Part shown: piece by piece, positions 16,296 to 25,204 of the stretch
How positions within the stretch are numbered: position 1 is the stretch's first letter
Layout: each line of letters opens with the position of its first letter
Assembly: GCA_902789245.1 (NCBI GenBank)
Contig: CADAND010000003.1
Location: 86,168 to 150,167 of the forward strand
Source: an uncultured Bacteroidia bacterium
Lineage (GTDB): Bacteria; Bacteroidota; Bacteroidia; Bacteroidales; UBA932
Direction: 5' to 3'
Length of the DNA stretch: 64,000 bases
The notes under the pieces: generated by a model
Told to the model about the DNA's origin: nothing
What the model saw: the letters and a program-made list of their open reading frames with translations, nothing else
Database searches by the model: none
Position numbers and translations under genes: made by a program

Positions 16296-17943
16296 AGTTC
16301 TCCTGGTTCGGCAGCGCGAAGACCAGCTTCAGCGTCGGGGCGGAGTTGGACTCCGGTCCGTTCAGCGCGGCGCGGTAGAAGCGGTCGGTATCCAGCTTGA
16401 TGCTCTTGGACGTGGAGGTGTGGGATACGCTGGCCTGCTGGGCCATCATGGCGTAGGTCAGGTAGTTGTTGTAGTAGCTGCCGTATCCGCCGTACCCGCC
16501 GCCATAGCCGCCGTATCCACCGTAACCGTATCCGCCGTACATGCCGTTATAGTAGCTGGAGTAGGCGAGGTAGTTGAGCATTTCCTGCTGCTCTTTGCTT
16601 GCGGTGCTGACCGTGGTCACGGTCTCCTGGGCCATGACGAGCAGCCAGATGTCGTAGTTGCCGGAGAGCAGATTCTTGGTTGAGCTCTTGTCGGTGGCGC
16701 TCTCGTCAACCTTGAGGATTTCCTGCATGTGGTAGGTGATGTCCGGGGCGTAGCGCATCAGCGACCGGTCCACGTCGCCCTGGTTCTCGTTGCTGGAGCT
16801 GGAGTCGGTCAGGCCCATGTAGGCTGTGGACTCGTCGTTGACGAGCCGGCAGGTGGGCGAGAGCCGGTAGGGCCAGTAGGACATATCCTTGTAGTCCTCC
16901 GGGAAGACGAAGGGGAAGATCAGCGAAGCCTTGTTGATGACGGCGTCCTTGGGATTGCCGCCCACCTCAATGATGGCCTTTTCCACCTGATGCTTCAGGC
17001 TCAGGGCGGAGATGACGGGCTTGAGTCCGCCGCCGCCCTCGATGGTGATTTCCCGTTGCGCGTCGCCTGCCCGGTCGCGGGTTTCCTGGCCGGTGTGGTT
17101 GAGGGCATACTGCGGGAATGTGCCGGTGTAGGCCTCGAACAGGGAATCAAGCGGGAAGAAGTCGGCCGCGCCGTACCAGAAGAGTACCGTCGTGTCCTTG
17201 CGGATGCCGTCGAACTCTGCGGAATAGTTCAGGGTGGCGACATTGCCCATGATGTACCCGTAGTCTTTGTCGTAGGCCATCTGGACGTCCAGCATGTCGA
17301 TGCGGCCGCCGTCCTCGTGCGGGATTTCGGTCTCCATGTAGATGCCCGGGAACTTGGCGAGATAGGTCTCGATATCCTTGAGGTCGTCCTGGGTGATCTG
17401 GAGGTATTTCTTGCCGAATTCTTCGGTGAATTCAAAAGTCAGGGAATCGGTGCCGTTGATGACCGGCGTTCCTTTGGCGATGCGCTTGGTGCTGTGCTGG
17501 ATAGGACGGTTGATGTCGTAATCGACCTCCGGATCCAGCGCGTGCTCCAGGGCGTACACGTTTACGCGCTGCAGGATATTCTCCTGCGTGGGGTCGAGGA
17601 AGCTGGTGGTGTCGCACGCGGCGGCAAAGCGGAAGCGCTTGAAGACCGGGTTCTTGCCCATGTCGAGCTTGTCCTGGAACAGCGGAATGAGCGTCACGGC
17701 GCTGGAGCGGGTGGTCAGGCCGTACTCCGGCTCGCGGATGGCGCCGATGGTGATGCGGGCGTCGGAGTAGCCGGACAGGTTGTCCGCCATCTTCGTGGTG
17801 ATGCCCTCGAGGGGGACCTCCACCGTGTGGAAGGTGTAGGTCTCCACGGTGGGAACGAGATTCCCGCCGAGGGTGCTGTCGGTTTCTATGCAGGAGTAGC
17901 AGCAGAACAGGACTGCCGCCAGCGCAAGGAGTCTGGTTTTCAT
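16294..17943 (-). CDS. DUF4270 domain lipoprotein
   Basis: A 549-residue surface or periplasmic lipoprotein of the Bacteroidota family DUF4270; function unknown. It has a signal peptide with lipobox-like CCYSC, the family start DSTLGGNLVPTVETYTFHTVEV, and long beta-rich regions. Near the C-terminus (about residues 485-510) a Gly/Tyr tract GMYGGYGYGGYGGYGGGYGG interrupts the domain. ATG 17943 is preferred; ATG 17955 would overlap the preceding gene by 11 nt. It follows the GT5-type gene directly, so the two are cotranscribed, an association also seen in other Bacteroidota. Confidence 0.82.
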   Translation of the reverse strand: MKTRLLALAAVLFCCYSCIETDSTLGGNLVPTVETYTFHTVEVPLEGITTKMADNLSGYSDARITIGAIREPEYGLTTRSSAVTLIPLFQDKLDMGKNPVFKRFRFAAACDTTSFLDPTQENILQRVNVYALEHALDPEVDYDINRPIQHSTKRIAKGTPVINGTDSLTFEFTEEFGKKYLQITQDDLKDIETYLAKFPGIYMETEIPHEDGGRIDMLDVQMAYDKDYGYIMGNVATLNYSAEFDGIRKDTTVLFWYGAADFFPLDSLFEAYTGTFPQYALNHTGQETRDRAGDAQREITIEGGGGLKPVISALSLKHQVEKAIIEVGGNPKDAVINKASLIFPFVFPEDYKDMSYWPYRLSPTCRLVNDESTAYMGLTDSSSSNENQGDVDRSLMRYAPDITYHMQEILKVDESATDKSSTKNLLSGNYDIWLLVMAQETVTTVSTASKEQQEMLNYLAYSSYYNGMYGGYGYGGYGGYGGGYGGYGSYYNNYLTYAMMAQQASVSHTSTSKSIKLDTDRFYRAALNGPESNSAPTLKLVFALPNQEN

Positions 17944-17944
17944 C

Positions 17945-18763
17945 TTAAAGTTCATCGTAAAAACTGCAGTACGAATCGATGTAGCTGCCATCCTCCATGG
18001 CCTTGCGGTCGTAGGGAAGGATCGGGAGTCCGAGCGACTTGCAGTGGTTCACAATCTCCGGCTCGACCTTGTCCGCGGCGAGGATGACGCCATCGGCGTA
18101 CTGGACGGCCAATTTAGCAAGATTTATGCCAGTGGGGTCCTCGAGAAGCGACACGTCTTCGTGGGTGAGACCGCCGAAGCAGGCCTTCTCCGCGAAGGCC
18201 GGATGGAACGGCTCTTTCGGAGTGTCGTCATAGACCGACAGGACAATCTTGCTGGAGGAGAAAATGGGATCGTCTTTATAAGCTTTCTTGAGATAGGCGG
18301 GGAGGAGGTGGGAGATCCAGCCCTGGCAGTGGATGACATCCGGCGCCCAGCGCAGCTTCTTGACCGTCTCGAGCACGCCGCGCGCGAAGAAGATGGTCCG
18401 CTCGTCATTGTCCTCGAAGGCCTTGCCGGAGGCGTCGCAGAAGGGCTGCTTGCGGCGGAAGTAGTCTTCGTTGTCGATGAAGTAAACCTGGATGCGCGCG
18501 GAGGAGATGGAGGCGACCTTGATGATCAGCGGCCGGTCCACTTCCGCGATGATGATATTCATGCCCGACAGGCGGATGACTTCGTGGAGCTGGTTCTTGC
18601 GCTCGTTGATGCAGCCGTAACGCGGCATGAATGAGCGGATTTCGCGCTTGCGCTCCTGCGTGCCCTGCGGGAGGTACCGTCCGACATGTGCGATATCAGA
18701 CTCCGGAAGATACGGATAGATCTCCGAGTTGACGAAAAGGATTTTCTGCTTAATATCGCTCAT
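17945..18763 (-). CDS. Glycogen/starch synthase N-terminal (GT5) domain protein
   Basis: The 272-residue protein resembles the first Rossmann half of GT5 glycogen synthases: it starts KQKILFVNSEIYPYLPESD, has DEDYF-type linker sequences and WAPDVIHCQGWISHLLPAYL. The second half with the ADP-glucose site is missing, and the length is that of a known short Bacteroidota form, not an obvious truncation. Whether it is catalytic is doubtful. ATG 18763 is chosen; a GTG 6 nt upstream is possible. It is divergent from ftsX and upstream of DUF4270. Confidence 0.78.
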   Translation of the reverse strand: MSDIKQKILFVNSEIYPYLPESDIAHVGRYLPQGTQERKREIRSFMPRYGCINERKNQLHEVIRLSGMNIIIAEVDRPLIIKVASISSARIQVYFIDNEDYFRRKQPFCDASGKAFEDNDERTIFFARGVLETVKKLRWAPDVIHCQGWISHLLPAYLKKAYKDDPIFSSSKIVLSVYDDTPKEPFHPAFAEKACFGGLTHEDVSLLEDPTGINLAKLAVQYADGVILAADKVEPEIVNHCKSLGLPILPYDRKAMEDGSYIDSYCSFYDEL

Positions 18764-18807
18764 ATCCACAAAGATAAGAATTTTTTTCCAATTATATGTC
18801 TTTTCAT

Positions 18808-18815
18808 TATCTTTG
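18808..18815 (+). promoter_or_regulatory. -7 element of the ftsX operon
   Basis: TATCTTTG followed by GAGGTC, 19 nt before the ftsX ATG. No clear -33 element. Confidence 0.55.
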
Positions 18816-18834
18816 AGGTCTAAATTGGTGGAAT

Positions 18835-19713
18835 ATGGCCCGACAGGAGAAAAAGATGTTGCGGAAGCGTATCGTGAATGCTTACCTCTCCAGCGTGATC
18901 AGCATCAGCCTTGTGCTCCTGCTGACCGGGGTTGCCGCCCTGCTCGTGATCAATGCGAGCGGCGTGACGAAATACCTCAAAGAAAACATGCGCATCTCGG
19001 TCCTGCTGCGGGACGACGCCACCGAAAAGCAGGCTCGCGAGTGGGCCGGGGCGCAGGACGCCCAGCCCTATGTCCACTCCACGCGTGTCATCACGCGCGA
19101 AGAAGGCGCCGAGGAGCTGAAGCAGATGCTGGGCGAGGATTTCCTGGACGTCTTCGAGACCTCTCCCGTTCCCCTCTCGGTCGACGTGACGCTGAATGCG
19201 GACTATGTCCAGAAAGACAGCCTGGCGCGCGTGACCAAGGCCCTGGCCGTCTCTCCGCTCGTGGACGAGGTGGTGGCGCAGCAGACGATGGTGGAGGCGC
19301 TGACGACCAACCTGACGCGCATTTCCATCGTGCTGGGCGTGTTCATCCTGCTGCTGCTGTTCATCTCGTTTGTCCTCATCAACAATACCGTGCGCGTGAG
19401 TGTGTTCGCGCGCCGTTTCACGATCCACACGATGAAGCTGGTCGGGGCCACCCGCGGTTTCATCCGCGCTCCCTTCGTGCGGGCGGCGGTGCTGCAGGGG
19501 CTGGTCTCCTCGGTGCTGGCCGCAGGCATGCTCTGGGCTCTGCTGGCCGCTCTGCGCCGCTCCTTCCCGGAGCTGGCCTCCATCGTGGACCTGCGGCAGG
19601 TACTGGTCGTCTGCGGCATTGTTGTTGCGTGTGGCATCCTGCTTTGCGTGATTTCCACCTGGATGGTGGTGAACCGGCTGGTCGCCACGTCCAAGGATGA
19701 CCTATATTATTGA
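18835..19713 (+). CDS. ftsX: Cell division protein FtsX
   Basis: FtsX is the membrane part of the FtsEX complex that activates cell-wall hydrolases at the septum. The 292-residue protein has a short basic N-terminus, one membrane helix (about 20-42), a periplasmic domain of about 115 residues, and three C-terminal helices (about 160-185, 210-235, 255-280) with the family motif NNTVRVSVFARRFTIHTMKLVGA. ftsE is not next to it. It heads a run with DUF3098, uppP and lpxH, all envelope genes. Confidence 0.92.
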   Translation: MARQEKKMLRKRIVNAYLSSVISISLVLLLTGVAALLVINASGVTKYLKENMRISVLLRDDATEKQAREWAGAQDAQPYVHSTRVITREEGAEELKQMLGEDFLDVFETSPVPLSVDVTLNADYVQKDSLARVTKALAVSPLVDEVVAQQTMVEALTTNLTRISIVLGVFILLLLFISFVLINNTVRVSVFARRFTIHTMKLVGATRGFIRAPFVRAAVLQGLVSSVLAAGMLWALLAALRRSFPELASIVDLRQVLVVCGIVVACGILLCVISTWMVVNRLVATSKDDLYY

Positions 19714-19716
19714 GAA

Positions 19717-19953
19717 ATGGAAAAAAAAGATAAGATGGCCCTCAATGCGAAAGGGCTGAAACTGATGCTCGCGGGCCTGATTGTGATGGTGGCCGGCTAC
19801 ATCCTGATGATGGGTGGCGGGTCGGATGATCCGCAGGTCTTCAACGAGGCCATGTTCAATTTCCGGCGGCTTGTGGCCGCCCCCGTGGTGATCGTTGCGG
19901 GCATTGTCGTGGAAGTGGTCGCCCTCGTGGGCGCGTACAGGAAAAAGCAGTAA
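19717..19953 (+). CDS. DUF3098 membrane protein
   Basis: A 78-residue protein with two membrane helices (about 16-33 and 50-72) and the conserved block MMGGGSDDPQVFNEAMFNFRR between them, diagnostic of DUF3098. Function unknown. It starts 3 nt after ftsX and precedes uppP by 6 nt; ftsX-DUF3098-uppP is a recurrent Bacteroidota arrangement, which suggests an envelope role. Confidence 0.88.
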   Translation: MEKKDKMALNAKGLKLMLAGLIVMVAGYILMMGGGSDDPQVFNEAMFNFRRLVAAPVVIVAGIVVEVVALVGAYRKKQ

Positions 19954-19959
19954 ACGGGT

Positions 19960-20763
19960 ATGGAGTGGTTTGAAGCCTTGATTCTCGGCCTGGTCCAGGG
20001 CCTGACCGAGTTCCTTCCGGTGAGCAGCAGCGGCCACCTGGCCATTGGCAAGGCCCTGCTGGGCGTGGAGCCCTCGGGGGACCTGATCTTCGAGGTCGCG
20101 GTCCATGCCGCTACGGTCCTTGCGACCATCGTCGTCTTCCGGAAAGAGATCTGGAAGCTGCTCTGCGGCCTGTTCAAGTTCAAGTATAACGATGAGACGG
20201 ACTATATCGCCAAGATTGTCGTGTCGATGATCCCGGTGTTCGTGGTCGGCATGTTCTTCAAGGACCAGGTGGAGGCCGCCTTCAATTCGATGCGGGTGGT
20301 GGGCGTGTGCCTGCTGGTCACGGCTCTGCTTCTGACCTTGTCCGACTGGCTTTCCGTACGCGTGCATGCGGCTGTGAAGGAGAGCCGCAACGGCATCAAT
20401 TTCTGGCAAGCCTTCGTCGTGGGCCTCGGCCAGGCCTGTGCGGTGCTGCCCGGTCTGTCCCGTTCCGGCACGACCATCTCGACCGGCCTGCTGAGCGGCG
20501 TGAAGCGTGAGAGCATGGCGCAATTCTCCTTCCTGATGGTGCTGGTGCCCATTCTCGGGGAGACGTTCCTGGACGTGGTCGACGGCGACATGGCCGCCTC
20601 CGCAGTCGGGGCGCTGCCCCTGCTGATCGGCTTCGTGGCCGCCTTCTTCTCAGGCCTCTTTGCCTGCCGGGTGATGATCGCCCTGGTGCGCAGGGCGCAG
20701 CTCAAGTGGTTCGGCCTCTATTGCGCGCTGGCCGGTCTGTTGGTCCTGATCTTCCTGGCCTGA
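19960..20763 (+). CDS. uppP: Undecaprenyl-diphosphatase
   Basis: Removes a phosphate from undecaprenyl diphosphate to recycle the lipid carrier for peptidoglycan and surface glycans. The 267-residue BacA-type protein has EFLPVSSSGHL at 17-27 (catalytic Glu and the first signature) and LPGLSRSGTT at about 164-173 (second signature with Arg), with eight or so membrane segments. Its TGA overlaps the ATG of lpxH. Confidence 0.95.
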   Translation: MEWFEALILGLVQGLTEFLPVSSSGHLAIGKALLGVEPSGDLIFEVAVHAATVLATIVVFRKEIWKLLCGLFKFKYNDETDYIAKIVVSMIPVFVVGMFFKDQVEAAFNSMRVVGVCLLVTALLLTLSDWLSVRVHAAVKESRNGINFWQAFVVGLGQACAVLPGLSRSGTTISTGLLSGVKRESMAQFSFLMVLVPILGETFLDVVDGDMAASAVGALPLLIGFVAAFFSGLFACRVMIALVRRAQLKWFGLYCALAGLLVLIFLA

Positions 20764-21515
20764 TGGCGGAGCGGGACCTTATATATTTCGTGGCCGACGT
20801 CCACCTGGGCCGTCAGGCGGAGAACCGGGCGGAGGTGGAGGAGCGTTTCCTTGCTTTCTTGAAGGGCCTGCCTGCGGCGTCGATGTCCCGGCTGTATCTG
20901 CTGGGCGACATCTGGGACTTCTGGTACGAGTACCACGACGTGGTGCCGCGAGAGGGATTCCGCGTGGTGGCGGAGCTGGTCCGCCTGATGGACGAGGGCG
21001 TGGAGGTGTGGTTCTGCCCCGGCAACCATGACATCTGGACCTTTTCCTTCTTCAAGGACCTGGGGATCCATTATTTCGAGCAGCCGCTCTTCGTGCGGCT
21101 GGGCGACAAGGATTTCTGCCTGGGCCACGGCGACCTGCTGGGCGGCGCGACGCGGGGCTATTCGTTCCTGATCAAGGTTTTCCACAACCACTTCCTCCAG
21201 CGGCTCTTCGCGGCGATTCATCCGACGCTGGCCTTCCGCTGGGCGCGCGCCTGGTCCGGGTCCAGCCGGAAGAAGCATCCGTACCACAAGTTCCGTGGGG
21301 AGGAAGAGTTTCTGTATCAGTTCGCTGCCGGTGCGGAGCAGGAGCGCCACGTGGACTATTTCGTGTTCGGCCACTACCACGATTCCGTGGACATGACGCT
21401 CCCCGGGGGCGCGAGGCTGATTGTGCTGAAGGACTGGTCGCAGGGGGGAATGCCCTGCGCGGTCTTTAACGGTTCTTCTTTCGAACTTCGCTCTCCAGCG
21501 TCTCCCGCTGAATGA
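20763..21515 (+). CDS. lpxH: UDP-2,3-diacylglucosamine diphosphatase (LpxH-type)
   Basis: Hydrolyses UDP-2,3-diacylglucosamine to lipid X in lipid A synthesis. The 250-residue metallophosphoesterase has the metal motifs ADVHLG (Asp12, His14), GDIWDFW (Asp49), GNHD (87-90) and GHYHDS near the end. ATG 20763 overlaps the uppP stop (TGATG). The 3' end overlaps the convergent DUF4294 gene by 50 nt. LpxH and other LpxH-like hydrolases are hard to separate by eye, but lpxK also occurs in this window. Confidence 0.86.
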   Translation: MAERDLIYFVADVHLGRQAENRAEVEERFLAFLKGLPAASMSRLYLLGDIWDFWYEYHDVVPREGFRVVAELVRLMDEGVEVWFCPGNHDIWTFSFFKDLGIHYFEQPLFVRLGDKDFCLGHGDLLGGATRGYSFLIKVFHNHFLQRLFAAIHPTLAFRWARAWSGSSRKKHPYHKFRGEEEFLYQFAAGAEQERHVDYFVFGHYHDSVDMTLPGGARLIVLKDWSQGGMPCAVFNGSSFELRSPASPAE

Positions 21516-22206
21516 CGGTTTTGGCGGGACGCTCCATGAAGATGGAGTAGTAGAAGGCGTCCCACTGCCCGGAGTCCCAGATTTTGCATAGCTCTTCGAT
21601 CTTGGCGTCTTCGCCCTTGGTGGGGTCGTAGCGCGTCTTGAGGTTCTGGGAGAAGAGCTTGGCTACGAGCTGCCAGAAGTTGGCGGTCAAGCCGTTTTCG
21701 TAGGTCTTGATGATGGTGTACGCGCTCATCCCGCATTCGCGGTCGATCAGGCGCATCATGACCAGTCCCTGTGTCACCGTCATGTGGCGGATGTCCTGCT
21801 CGAAGAGGCGGAAGAGCTCTTTTTCGACGTCGTTGATGTAACGGGTGCGTTCGGAGCGCCTGGTCGCGTCGGCGGCGATGGTGCTGTCCACCTGGGCAAT
21901 CATTTTCCGGCCCACAAGGGCGTAGGGATAGACTTTGTTGAAGTTGTAGACCAGCTTGTAGTACTTGCGCCAGTCGCCATCCCGCATCCTTCTTCCCTTC
22001 GGGAAAATCCACACCGGGTCGAGGGTTTCCATGAAGACGGTGTCGCCCTTCTCGTCCAGCTCGAAGTACATCGGCGTGCCGGTCACGGGCCGGCGCGACT
22101 GCTGCCGGGCCTCACGCAGGGTCTCCCGCGCGGTCTCGGACTGTGCCCGCGCCGGCAGCGCGGCCGCCGCCAGCAGCAGAATCAGTATGAATCCCTTGTA
22201 CTTCAT
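21466..22206 (-). CDS. DUF4294 secreted protein
   Basis: A 246-residue exported protein with signal peptide (KGFILILLLAAAALPARAQ) and the family region LDPVWIFPKGRRMRDGDWRKYYKLVYNFNKVYPYA. The role of DUF4294 is unknown. ATG 22206 is chosen because a -7 element in the opposite direction (TAACTTTG, 22213-22220) ends only 6 nt upstream; the longer frame from 22224 would start inside that promoter. The mRNA is probably nearly leaderless. The 3' end runs 50 nt into lpxH. Confidence 0.82.
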   Translation of the reverse strand: MKYKGFILILLLAAAALPARAQSETARETLREARQQSRRPVTGTPMYFELDEKGDTVFMETLDPVWIFPKGRRMRDGDWRKYYKLVYNFNKVYPYALVGRKMIAQVDSTIAADATRRSERTRYINDVEKELFRLFEQDIRHMTVTQGLVMMRLIDRECGMSAYTIIKTYENGLTANFWQLVAKLFSQNLKTRYDPTKGEDAKIEELCKIWDSGQWDAFYYSIFMERPAKTVIQRETLESEVRKKNR

Positions 22207-22212
22207 TGTCCG

Positions 22213-22220
22213 CAAAGTTA
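22213..22220 (-). promoter_or_regulatory. -7 element of the DUF4294 gene
   Basis: TAACTTTG on the minus strand, 6 nt before the ATG. Its nearness to the start implies little or no 5' leader. Confidence 0.55.
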
Positions 22221-22614
22221 GCAAAAATCCCGCCAGCCACGCCCCGTCCGCAAGCCGTTGTGGGCTGTTTGCCGGATACCTGCGACTCTCGGCAGGGGCC
22301 CGCGTGCGCAGACGCTATCCCGCAGCGCGACAGGCAGTGCTGCCGGCAAACCCGTGGCCGCCCGTGGCCTCGTGAACGGGAGGGGCCCGCGCCGCAAGGC
22401 GTGGGAGGGATGAGCGAAGCGAAGGTTTGCGGCAGCAGCTGCCTGCGCGCAAGGGGCGTTGCGAAGGGGCGGTTGACCGCGGTCGAAAATGTGCGAAAAA
22501 AGTTTTCGACAGAGTTTGTAAGTGATTGAAGAATGTGGAGTTGACCTACGAGATTTTGTGTCGAAAAAGTTTGAAATATTTTGCAAAACATGATGCTAAT
22601 TCAATATTTTTTAC
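22221..22614. other. Long gene-free region upstream of rplP
   Basis: About 260 bp of very GC-rich DNA (22221-22485) with small palindromes (GACCGCGGTC at 22475-22484) and a repeated GGGCCCGCG (22298 and 22382), then about 130 bp of AT-rich DNA with an inverted pair GTCGAAAA (22482-22489) and TTTTCGAC (22503-22510). I see no protein family in any frame and none of the common structured RNAs. Confidence 0.5.
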
Positions 22615-22622
22615 TAAATTTG
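22615..22622 (+). promoter_or_regulatory. -7 element of the rplP-rplQ ribosomal operon
   Basis: TAAATTTG followed by CAGTCCC, the same initial sequence as at the tRNA-Leu and rRNA promoters. The leader to rplP is about 80 nt. No TTTG at the usual spacing. Confidence 0.65.
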
Positions 22623-22705
22623 CAGTCCCAAAAACTGGCCTCTAACCGCGTAAGAAGCTGATTTTGAGGATTTTAAGCGATAATTATTTTAAAAGTAATA
22701 CTGAG

Positions 22706-23125
22706 ATGTTACAACCTAAGAGAACAAAGTTTAGAAGGGAACAGAAGAACCGCATGAAGGGCAACGCCCAGCGCGGCAACCAGCTCGCGTTCGGTTCCTT
22801 CGGTATCAAGACCCTTGAGAATTGCTGGCTGACCGCCCAGCAGATCGAAGCTGCCCGTCAGGCTATCTCCCGTCGGATGAACCGTGAGGGTCAGATCTGG
22901 ATCCGTGTCTTCCCTGTGAAGCCGATCACCAAGAAGCCGCTCGATACCCGTATGGGTAAAGGTAAGGGCGATCCGTACGCATTCGTCGCTCCGATCACCC
23001 CGGGCCGCATCATCTTCGAAGCCGAGGGCGTTTCCCTCGAGACCGCCAAAGAGGCCATGCGCCTTGGCGCCAACAAGCTCCCGATCGCGACCAAGTTCGT
23101 CGTCCGCCGGGATTATGTCGAATAA
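22706..23125 (+). CDS. rplP: 50S ribosomal protein L16
   Basis: L16 (uL16) organises the A-site region of 23S rRNA. The 139-residue product has the start [19 protein letters not shown] and the [16 protein letters not shown] core. ATG 22706 matches the family start; the upstream in-frame ATG at 22664 would add a leader peptide not found in L16. It opens the second large ribosomal block instead of following rpsC. Confidence 0.97.
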   Translation: MLQPKRTKFRREQKNRMKGNAQRGNQLAFGSFGIKTLENCWLTAQQIEAARQAISRRMNREGQIWIRVFPVKPITKKPLDTRMGKGKGDPYAFVAPITPGRIIFEAEGVSLETAKEAMRLGANKLPIATKFVVRRDYVE

Positions 23126-23142
23126 TTAATGGAGAAAGAGTA

Positions 23143-23337
23143 ATGAAAGCAGCTGAAGCACGCGAAATGTCTGTAGCAGACCTGCGCGACCGCATCCAGA
23201 TCGAGAAGAGCAATCTCGACACCATGAAAATCAATCACGCGATTTCTCCGTTGGAGGACACTTCCAAAATCAGTAAGACCAGAAGGGATATCGCCCTCAT
23301 GATCACGATCCTTGCTGAGAAAGAAAAACAGAATTAA
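23143..23337 (+). CDS. rpmC: 50S ribosomal protein L29
   Basis: L29 (uL29) lies near the tunnel exit. The 64-residue, two-helix product begins [18 protein letters not shown] and contains the [13 protein letters not shown] stretch typical of Bacteroidota L29. It sits between rplP and rpsQ with 17 and 11 nt gaps; a weak purine-rich GGAGAAAGAG precedes the ATG. Confidence 0.96.
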   Translation: MKAAEAREMSVADLRDRIQIEKSNLDTMKINHAISPLEDTSKISKTRRDIALMITILAEKEKQN

Positions 23338-23348
23338 ATCAGACAATC

Positions 23349-23603
23349 ATGGAAAGAAATCTTCGTAAGGAAAGAATCGGAGTGGTGGTCAGCAACAAGA
23401 TGGATAAGACCATCATCGTTGCCGTTGAAATTAAAGAGAAACATCCCTTGTACGGTAAGTTCGTCAAGAAGACCACCAAGTTCGTTGCCCAGGACGACAA
23501 GAATGAGTGCGGTGAGGGTGATACCGTCCGCATCATGGAGACCCGTCCGCTGAGCAAGACCAAGAACTGGAGATTAGTTGAAATCATCGAAAAAGCAAAA
23601 TAG
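23349..23603 (+). CDS. rpsQ: 30S ribosomal protein S17
   Basis: S17 (uS17) is a primary 16S binder of the 5' domain. The 84-residue OB-fold protein shows [20 protein letters not shown] and [18 protein letters not shown], the family signature. Standard place between rpmC and rplN. Confidence 0.97.
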   Translation: MERNLRKERIGVVVSNKMDKTIIVAVEIKEKHPLYGKFVKKTTKFVAQDDKNECGEGDTVRIMETRPLSKTKNWRLVEIIEKAK

Positions 23604-23609
23604 TACACT

Positions 23610-23975
23610 ATGATACAGCAGGAAACACGTTTACAGGTGGCCGACAACAGCGGTGCAAAGGAAGTCCTCTGCATCCGCGTCCTTGGCGGTACCCACCATC
23701 GTTATGCGACTGTCGGCGACACGATCGTCGTCGCCATCAAGAGCGCTATCCCTGGCTCTGACGCCAAGAAGGGCACCGTTTCGCGCGCTGTCGTGGTTCG
23801 CACGAAGAAAGAGATCCGTCGCGCCGACGGTTCCTATATCCGTTTCGACGACAACGCCTGCGTCCTTCTGAACAATGCAGGCGAACTCCGCGGCACCCGT
23901 ATTTTCGGCCCTGTGGCCCGCGAGCTCCGCGAGAACTTCATGAAGATCGTTTCACTGGCACCGGAGGTCCTTTAA
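23610..23975 (+). CDS. rplN: 50S ribosomal protein L14
   Basis: L14 (uL14) forms part of the subunit interface. The 121-residue product starts [19 protein letters not shown] and carries the [11 protein letters not shown] end of the family. It follows rpsQ by 6 nt. Confidence 0.97.
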   Translation: MIQQETRLQVADNSGAKEVLCIRVLGGTHHRYATVGDTIVVAIKSAIPGSDAKKGTVSRAVVVRTKKEIRRADGSYIRFDDNACVLLNNAGELRGTRIFGPVARELRENFMKIVSLAPEVL

Positions 23976-23987
23976 TTAATAAGCATT

Positions 23988-24305
23988 ATGAAAAAGTTAC
24001 ATATTAAGAAAGGCGACACCGTGTATGTAAATGCCGGTAACGACAAAGGGAAGACCGGTAAGGTGCTTTCCGTCGATCCGCAGGCCGATCGCGCCGTGGT
24101 CGAAGGCGTCAATATGGTGAGCAAGCACACCAAGCCGAATTCCAAGCAGCCTCAGGGCGGCATCGTCAAGCAGGAGGCTCCCATTCACATTTCCAATCTC
24201 AATCTTCTTGACCCCAAGACGAACACCCCGACCCGCGTGGGTTACCGGATGGACGGCGACAAGAAGGTCCGTTACGCTAAAAAATCTGGGGAGGAGATCA
24301 AGTAA
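23988..24305 (+). CDS. rplX: 50S ribosomal protein L24
   Basis: L24 (uL24) starts 23S folding. The 105-residue protein has an N-terminal KOW motif ([21 protein letters not shown]) and the [18 protein letters not shown] block. It lies 12 nt after rplN and 2 nt before rplE. Confidence 0.97.
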   Translation: MKKLHIKKGDTVYVNAGNDKGKTGKVLSVDPQADRAVVEGVNMVSKHTKPNSKQPQGGIVKQEAPIHISNLNLLDPKTNTPTRVGYRMDGDKKVRYAKKSGEEIK

Positions 24306-24307
24306 TT

Positions 24308-24907
24308 ATGGCTACCAAGAAAAAAGCACCCGTAGAGGCCGCCGCGGCGCCCGCAGGATATGTGCCTGCCCTCAAGAAGGTCTACAAAGAGGAAATCGTG
24401 GAGAAGCTGACCAAGCAGTTCTCCTATACCACCCCGATGCAGGTTCCCCGTCTGCTCAAGATCACCATCAACGAGGGTGTCGGTGACGCCACCCAGGACA
24501 AGAAGATCGTTGAGGAGGCTGCTGAGGAGCTTTCCATCATCACTGGCCAGAAGGCCATCATCACGATGTCCAAGAAGGACGTCTCCAACTTCAAGCTCCG
24601 TCGCGGCATGCCGATCGGCACCAAGGTGACCCTTCGCGATGTCAAGATGTACGAGTTCCTTGAGAAGCTCATCCGCGTCGCCCTGCCGCGTATCCGCGAC
24701 TTCAACGGCGTGGCCGAGAACATGGACGGCCAGGGCAACTACACCCTCGGCCTCAAGGAGCAGATCATCTTCCCGGAGATCGATATCGACAAGAACCCGC
24801 GCATCCACGGCCTGGAGATCACCTTCGTGACCACTGCCCGTACCGATGAGGAGTGCCACGCGCTGCTCGCTGCGTTCGGTGTGCCTTTCAAGAAACATAA
24901 CAAATAA
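24308..24907 (+). CDS. rplE: 50S ribosomal protein L5
   Basis: L5 (uL5) carries 5S rRNA and contacts the P-site tRNA. The 199-residue product has [15 protein letters not shown] and the RDFNGV loop. Its N-terminus has about 15 extra residues, [20 protein letters not shown], a lysine/alanine extension compared with the usual 180-residue form. Confidence 0.96.
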   Translation: MATKKKAPVEAAAAPAGYVPALKKVYKEEIVEKLTKQFSYTTPMQVPRLLKITINEGVGDATQDKKIVEEAAEELSIITGQKAIITMSKKDVSNFKLRRGMPIGTKVTLRDVKMYEFLEKLIRVALPRIRDFNGVAENMDGQGNYTLGLKEQIIFPEIDIDKNPRIHGLEITFVTTARTDEECHALLAAFGVPFKKHNK

Positions 24908-24913
24908 GATACT

Positions 24914-25183
24914 ATGGCAAAAGAATCAATGAAAGCCCGCGAAGTAAAACGCGCGAAAATGGTTGCTAAGTATGCTGAGAAGAGAAAGGCCCTCAAAGAG
25001 GCCGGCGATTGGGCTGCCCTTGACAAGCTCCCCAAGAACTCTTCTTCCGTCCGCCTTCACAACCGCTGCTCCCTGACGGGTCGTCCGAAGGGCTACATGC
25101 GTGTGTTCGGCATCAGCCGTATCCAGTTCCGCGAGATGGCCAGCAATGGTCTCATCCCGGGTGTCAAGAAGGCAAGTTGGTAA
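24914..25183 (+). CDS. rpsN: 30S ribosomal protein S14 (zinc-free form)
   Basis: S14 (uS14) is a late-assembling head protein. At 89 residues with [14 protein letters not shown] and a single cysteine, it is the long C-minus form without the zinc CxxC pairs. Standard position between rplE and rpsH. Confidence 0.96.
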   Translation: MAKESMKAREVKRAKMVAKYAEKRKALKEAGDWAALDKLPKNSSSVRLHNRCSLTGRPKGYMRVFGISRIQFREMASNGLIPGVKKASW

Positions 25184-25204
25184 TAAATAAAAGTAAGAAA
25201 CAAT

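Noticed and set aside
12393-22206. Genomic island inserted in the ribosomal cluster
   Set aside because: The genes are vertical housekeeping genes with the same composition as the flanks and there is no integrase or flanking repeat, so rearrangement is more likely than insertion of an island.
22206-22591. Frames in the GC-rich region upstream of rplP
   Set aside because: No frame gives a plausible protein; the region has biased composition and palindromes.
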